Shown here: piece by piece, positions 59,070 through 64,000 of the stretch | Layout: each line of letters opens with the position of its first letter | Position numbering within the stretch: the first letter of the stretch is position 1 | From: Nemophila menziesii | Lineage: Eukaryota > Streptophyta > Magnoliopsida > Boraginales > Hydrophyllaceae | Direction of reading: 5' to 3' | Length of the DNA: 64,000 nt | Assembly: GCA_029959085.1 (NCBI GenBank) | Contig: JARWIR010000015.1 | Location: forward strand, 6,633,017-6,697,016 | Program-made: the position numbers and the translations under genes | Notes under the pieces: model-generated | What the model was told of the DNA's origin: nothing | Seen by the model: only the letters and a program-made list of their open reading frames with translations | The model's database searches: none

Positions 59070-61312
59070 TAAGGATTAATTCTCAATTAAACACTTTGTC
59101 ATATTTACCTTCCACTATTACCTTTATTGTCATTTTAATTTTTTTTTAATTCTTATTATATAATATTCATAATATATATATATATTTTTATTATAAAACT
59201 AGCCACCACCGTTGACCATCACCACCACCTCATGTATTTATCACCGACTATCACAACCATCTCATACATTCTCCACCGACCCCCACCACCACCCCACCAC
59301 CACCACCACCACCACCCAACACCATCCACCCAAACCACCACAACCACCCCCACCCCCACCCCACCTACCACCATCACCAACATTATTTTCTGCCGACCAC
59401 CATTGTCGCTTACAACCACCATAGATTAGTTCCGCCACCACCAATCAGCACCAACTAATTCCATCACACGCGCGCTCTGTGAAATTTTATAAAAAAAAAT
59501 TCATAACTAATTATAAAAAAGTTGTAAAAGTAAAAAAATTGATATTCGGGACGAGACAAATTAATATTTACGTCTATGAATTTTTTTTTAATTTTTTAAT
59601 TTTATTTTTTATATATTTTAAATTTTGATAATCCGTTTTATGTGTTGCTATAACACACAAAAAAAAGATTTTCCAAATTCCACAACACGCCCGCGTCCGT
59701 GATTGTTTTTAATAAAAAATCATAATTAAATCCAAAAATATCAGAAAAATTTTAAAAAAATATTTTTTTACGGGGCAAGTTCATATCTACATCAGCGAAT
59801 TTTTTAATTTATTTTAATTTTAATTTTTGATATTCAGTTTTATGTGTTCCTACAATATACAAAAACATATTTATGTATTGCTGTAACACACAAAATCATA
59901 GAATCAATCTAAAACGTTCTTTTTTCAATAAAATCATTTTTACTTTTTATTATTTGCATAAACCTTATTTTTACTTGTTTTTTACTATCTTGATGTATTA
60001 TCTTTTTGTCCAACCGTTTTTTGTTATTTTGTGTGTTGATCTAATACACAAAACATTCATTTGTGTATTACAACAACACACAGAATCATGTATTCCCTTT
60101 TAGTCATGCCCTTTTCATTATGTGATTTTGTGTATCACATGAAATCACAAATCGATCGGTTTGACTGGAAGATAAAAAATAAATTTGTTTGTTACTGTAA
60201 TACACAAATGACTGTTTTGCGTATTACAACAACACACAAAATAACAAAAAAGGGTTGGACAAAAACATCAAGATAGTTAAAAACGATTACAAATTATGTA
60301 TATGTGACTAATGTTCAGGGGAAAACGATTTTGTTAAAAAAGAGAATGCTTTAGATGATTTTATAATTTTGTGTATTACATGGATACATAATTTTTGTAG
60401 TACATATGAGAGCCACTTTGTACTCGGGAATTATTTTGATTCCGGTAAGATTCGATCCCAGGACCTCTTGGTCTCTGCGGAGTAGTCTAACCACTAAACC
60501 AATTATTAATCTTTACATAAATATTTTTGTGTACTGTAGAAACACATAAAACTGATTATCGAAATTTAAAAATTAAAAAAATAAGAAAACCAAAAAAATT
60601 CACAGAGGTAGATATGAACTTCTCCCGTCAATAAATAAAAGTTTTTAATGTTTCTGTTTTTTCTTTGGGATTTTGTTATAACTTTTATAAAAAGAATTCA
60701 CGGACGCGCGCGTTTTGTGGAATTTGAAAAATCTTTTTTTTGGGTGTTATATCAATACATAAACGGATTATCGAAATTTAAAATATAAAAAATCAAAAAT
60801 TAAATAAATAAATTAAAAAAAAATTATAGACATAAATATTAATTTGTCTCGTCCGAAAATTTTAATTTTTAATTTTTACGATTTTTTTAGAATTAGTTAT
60901 GAATTTTTTAAAAGAATTCCACGGACGCGCACGTGTGATGGAATTGGTTGGTGGTTATTGATGTTGACAGAACTAGTCGGTGGTAGTTATAGACGAAGGT
61001 GGTTGTCGGTGGAAAATAATATTGGTGGGGTGGGGGTGGTGGTCGTTGGGGTGAATGGTGGTGAGGGTGATGGTCGTGGGGTGGTGGTGGGGGTGGTGGT
61101 GGTGGGATGGGGGTGGTGGGGAAGAAAAAAATAAATAAATATTATATGATAAATGGTGAAGAGAATAAGATTTAAATGATATATATATATATAAAAGGCT
61201 TATGGGTATTTTGGTAATCTTTCAATTTTTTGTTATTAATTAGTAATTAACTTGGAATTGTAATTAATTAGAAATAATTTCACTATCCGTGTAATTAATT
61301 GGGCATTTCCCA

Positions 61313-61315
<3 letters not shown>
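59070..61315. mobile_element. Foldback-type element (copy B)
   Basis: Counterpart of 14935-17160, with a CACCAC-rich left arm (about 59200-59450) and an inverted GTGGTGG-rich right arm (about 60940-61130). The right arm carries about 35 bp not found in copy A (near 60955-60985). Confidence 0.65.
60391..60505 (-). mobile_element. tRNA-derived SINE (copy B)
   Basis: Same insertion as 16296-16410. The A-box region is TGGTTTAGTGGTTAGACTAC here. Confidence 0.65.
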
Positions 61316-61356
<41 letters not shown>

Positions 61357-61537
61357 TTTCTATACTTCCATAAATATTTCCTAGGGTCTCGAAAATGTTT
61401 ACAACGGAACCTAGAGGATAAGAAAGTATGTGGAAAAGGAAATCAACGAAGTCTTTTTCAGCTTCAGCGAAAAGGACTCTTGGTCTTTTTTTGTCTATAA
61501 GAAGTTTCAAGCTTAGTTTGGTAGGTGAAGGAGCCAT
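61295..61537 (-). pseudogene. DUF674 family relic, N-terminal fragment (copy B)
   Basis: From ATG at 61537: MAPSPTKLSLKLLIDKK then VLFAEAEKDFVDFLFHILS. It is slightly closer to the family consensus than copy A (LSLKLLIDKK). It runs into an AT dinucleotide tract of about 45 bp (61313-61356), longer than in copy A, and ends. Confidence 0.75.
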
Positions 61538-62399
61538 GACTGCACCAGCAGAGTTGCTAGTTCGTAATTCTTTGCATGCGAGGCAAAAGATATATGCAAG
61601 ACTAGAAAAGCTTCAAGCTTTAATTAGATGACTCAATATTAACTTATAACAATGAGAAGTTAGAGGGTCAAATACTAATTTTTAAAATAAACACGCCCTT
61701 CTAAATTCTCTTTTGTACACAGAATATGGACTATCTCCAAAAACGTCTAAGATGGCTTTCAGAAAACTTGGAGGCCACAGATTAATTTGGAATCTTATGC
61801 CATGCAAAAGTTGTAAATATACTCGTGTTTCTTCAAAGAGTCCAAATTGTCTCGTGTGTTTTGCATAATAATCTATCATTTTAACCAAAATGATTTTAAG
61901 TTAATATTTTCATATTTCTTCTTCTAGAACTGATATTTTTTTTTCGTGGAATTTTATTATTATTATTTTTGCTTGGCAAGTAACAATTTTTTATATCATT
62001 ATACCAAAACAAGGGTCTAATTTAAGTTTTGTTCAGAGTCTTTAAATCAACACTCTGCCAAAATATTTCACCTTGGATACAATTTATACAATCAGATCAA
62101 GAGATATAGATAATCATCTTTCTCACGAATTCTTTTAAGAGACACTATGACAAATCTTCCCTAAGACTCCCACGTTTTAGTCTAAAACACCACCATAATA
62201 GTTTAAAAAAACAACCGTCCCACGACAACACGCACCTATATCATCATAACACCTTTGATATGTCTGATATTGGCCTTGTTTCCCAACCTCTTACGGAGAA
62301 CTATAATTAATGGAGTCGTACCACATATATCACTCTTTCTGAAAAAACAAGTTTGGATTCATTGACGAGTCCCTTTCTTATCCTTATAATACCAAGGAC
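61538..62399. other. No recognisable gene (copy B of 17372-18239)
   Basis: Contains the copy of the unidentified minus-strand frame (61682-61888). Confidence 0.35.
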
Positions 62400-62680
62400 G
62401 CTTATGGATATTAGGTGATTCCCTAGTGAGACTCAAGTATATCTTTTATCTGCATCTAATCTTTTAGTCTTTACTTTAGAAATTTCTTTATTTTCTTGTG
62501 TTTTGTAGCTTATAAACAAAACCAAACAAATATTTTTTAATATTTTATTTTTCTATATTAGCAATTACTACTACTTATTCATTGAACACTTGAGTTATAC
62601 CAGTTCAATCTTTTAGAACGAAATCCCATTTATCGGAATATTACTTGAACGACCTGTACACTTGCGATTTGATGAGTACT
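62400..62680 (+). mobile_element. Degraded LTR 3' end (copy B)
   Basis: Counterpart of 18240-18510. Confidence 0.45.
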
Positions 62681-63880
62681 CAATGAATCCGTTAGTATAG
62701 TCAGCTAATTAATAAGTAAACTAAGAGTTGTTTACATAGTATTCAATTTTCCTGAGAATACTCAGTGGTTTAACCATTAAACCATTAATAATTAAATATT
62801 ATTTACTAGTTCAATACTCTACGAATATTTCACATAGCGCAACAACTTTATCACTATCATTGCTCTTATCTCATTGATTACTTTTGCATTGTATGAGTAG
62901 TTCCCCAAGGAACCGACAATGGAGTAGGATTTTTCCCACAATAGCAAAAAAACTCCACAAGCACTGTACTTGTTTAGGTGTTTTATTGTGTGTTAATATG
63001 TACAAGGTTGTGGAAGCTGGATCCTCAACCTTCCATACATGTTTTACTAAATAATATCTATATGCGGTTGCAAAGATATATGTTTTTAATCCTATCTTGT
63101 TCTCATGTTTTGGGTCGATCGAGTTGCAACAGACAATAAACAATTTTACCTTTCATACACCATTAGGCATCAACGATCGACTAAACAGTCTCCTACAAAG
63201 ACTTGCAAAAATGTGTAATCCTAATCTTTGTTGTTATGCTTGAAGTGTTATTAAAAATACTTTTATTTCATCTAAATCTGTTATTAACAATAAAGTTTTG
63301 TACATAAGACAATCAAGGTTATTACTTATATACTATGTTTAATCGTCTCATTTAAATCTCAATAAAACAATTAAAGTATGTAATATTACTAGGAAAATGC
63401 CCGTTGGATAAATTACAGTGTCTCAATCGTCTCATTCCTTTTCCATGTTCTTTTTCTAACCATGAAAAGCATAACATCAATAACATGAAATTACATAATG
63501 CTCAATAGTTATAGAATATTTATCTGTTTCAACCTTTGTTTACCATGTGTATGAAGTAATTTACCTCCACGTCTTGTTCTCCTTTGTGGGTAATCTGTAG
63601 GTGTTAGATTCATTTAAACGGTCATTCATAAGACCTCAGATGTATTAATAAAAAATTTATTTGATCCTTGATTTCTTTTTCACCCGACCAACATATTTCA
63701 TTTAATTAGTAATCTCTTTGGGAAATTAACATGCCTGCAGTCAAATTTTATTTATCCTAGACATATTAATTGTAAAATTCAAAGCATCACAGCTTAACTA
63801 TTTCCGAATTCAATTTCAAGAACCTGCTCAATCTTTTATAAATAAGAAGAAATCAACAAGTTATGCTAATATATGGCAAG
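62681..63880. other. No recognisable gene (copy B of 18511-19845)
   Basis: Lacks the 163 bp at A 18600-18762. Carries short insertions near 63183-63205 and 63733-63750 relative to A. Confidence 0.4.
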
Positions 63881-64000
63881 ATGGCATCAACTAAACAAAA
63901 TGAATTTACGACTTCTCATTGACAGGAAAGGAAAACGAGTCATTTTTGTGGAAGCAGGGAAAGACGTCGTTGATTTCTTATTTCATCTCTTTTCATTGCC
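63881..64000 (+). pseudogene. DUF674 family relic, cut by the window edge (copy B)
   Basis: The ATG at 63881 is followed within four codons by a one-base insertion relative to copy A, so the first frame ends early. In the shifted frame RLLIDRKGKRVIFVEAGKDV is still readable, with VDFLFHLFSLP at the edge. Inactive as read. Confidence 0.75.

Larger units (their letters stand above)
40945..64000. repeat. Unit B (partial) of the segmental duplication
   Basis: Second copy of 1-19964, cut by the window edge inside the DUF674 relic. Differences from unit A include a 4.07-kb Mutator-like insertion (41269-45341). Copy B lacks A 5706-6878 and A 18600-18762. It keeps about 480 bp at 49298-49777 where copy A has a MITE and a deletion. 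It also has a single 22-bp motif where A has two (A 19533-19576). All shared elements, including the inverted LTR junction and the foldback element with its SINE, were present before duplication. Confidence 0.85.

Overview
This window is plant nuclear DNA, most likely from a eudicot. It is AT-rich, has almost no intact genes, and is filled with plant-type mobile elements. These are an Athila-like Ty3/gypsy retrotransposon with a tRNA-Asp-type primer site, an L1-type LINE carrying an RNase H domain, a tRNA-derived SINE, and hAT, Mutator, CACTA, MITE and foldback DNA elements. The host gene relics are also plant-type: DUF674, F-box, YABBY/CRABS CLAW and plastid-type phosphoglycerate dehydrogenase. 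The species cannot be named from the sequence.

The main structure is a large direct duplication. Positions 1 to about 19964 (copy A) match 40945 to 64000 (copy B) nearly base for base. Position 1 already lies in the 3' tail of a LINE, and the complete LINE at 34546-40999 ends exactly where copy B begins. The simplest reading is a head-to-tail tandem repeat with a period of about 40.9 kb: 1-40944 is one full unit and 40945-64000 is the first 23 kb of the next.

Layout of the shared part, as A (B): possible small gene relic 628-989 (45704-46070); CACTA-like end 3528 (48606); Athila-like LTR, primer site and broken gag-protease 6135-9826 (51026-53976); a second LTR in reverse orientation with its inverted 3' internal region 9822-14640 (53972-58740); a 2.2-kb foldback element holding a SINE 14935-17160 (59070-61315); a reverse DUF674 relic 17159-17371 (61295-61537); a degraded LTR end 18240-18510 (62400-62680); a forward DUF674 relic 19846-20246 (63881 to the edge).

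The part seen once (20.2-41 kb) holds an F-box gene with a frame break, a reverse 5'-truncated LINE, a 529-bp tandem repeat, a well-bounded 2.56-kb hAT-type element with a Lys/Pro-rich reading frame, palindromic short repeats, long GA and TA microsatellites, and a 6.45-kb LINE with recognisable target-site duplications.

Copy-specific events date the copies relative to each other. Copy B alone carries a 4.07-kb Pack-MULE-type Mutator-like element with captured, intron-containing fragments of a CRABS CLAW-like YABBY gene and of D-3-phosphoglycerate dehydrogenase. Copy A keeps the empty target site. Copy A alone carries a 193-bp MITE. Copy B has lost 1173 bp, including the start of the forward LTR, and 163 bp near 62775, both at short microhomologies.

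No tRNA, rRNA, CRISPR or organelle genes were seen. The genes do not form a pathway: this is a transposon-rich region with a recent segmental duplication and gene relics. The most notable items are the Pack-MULE, the LTR-precise inversion in the Athila-like element, and the tandem unit itself.
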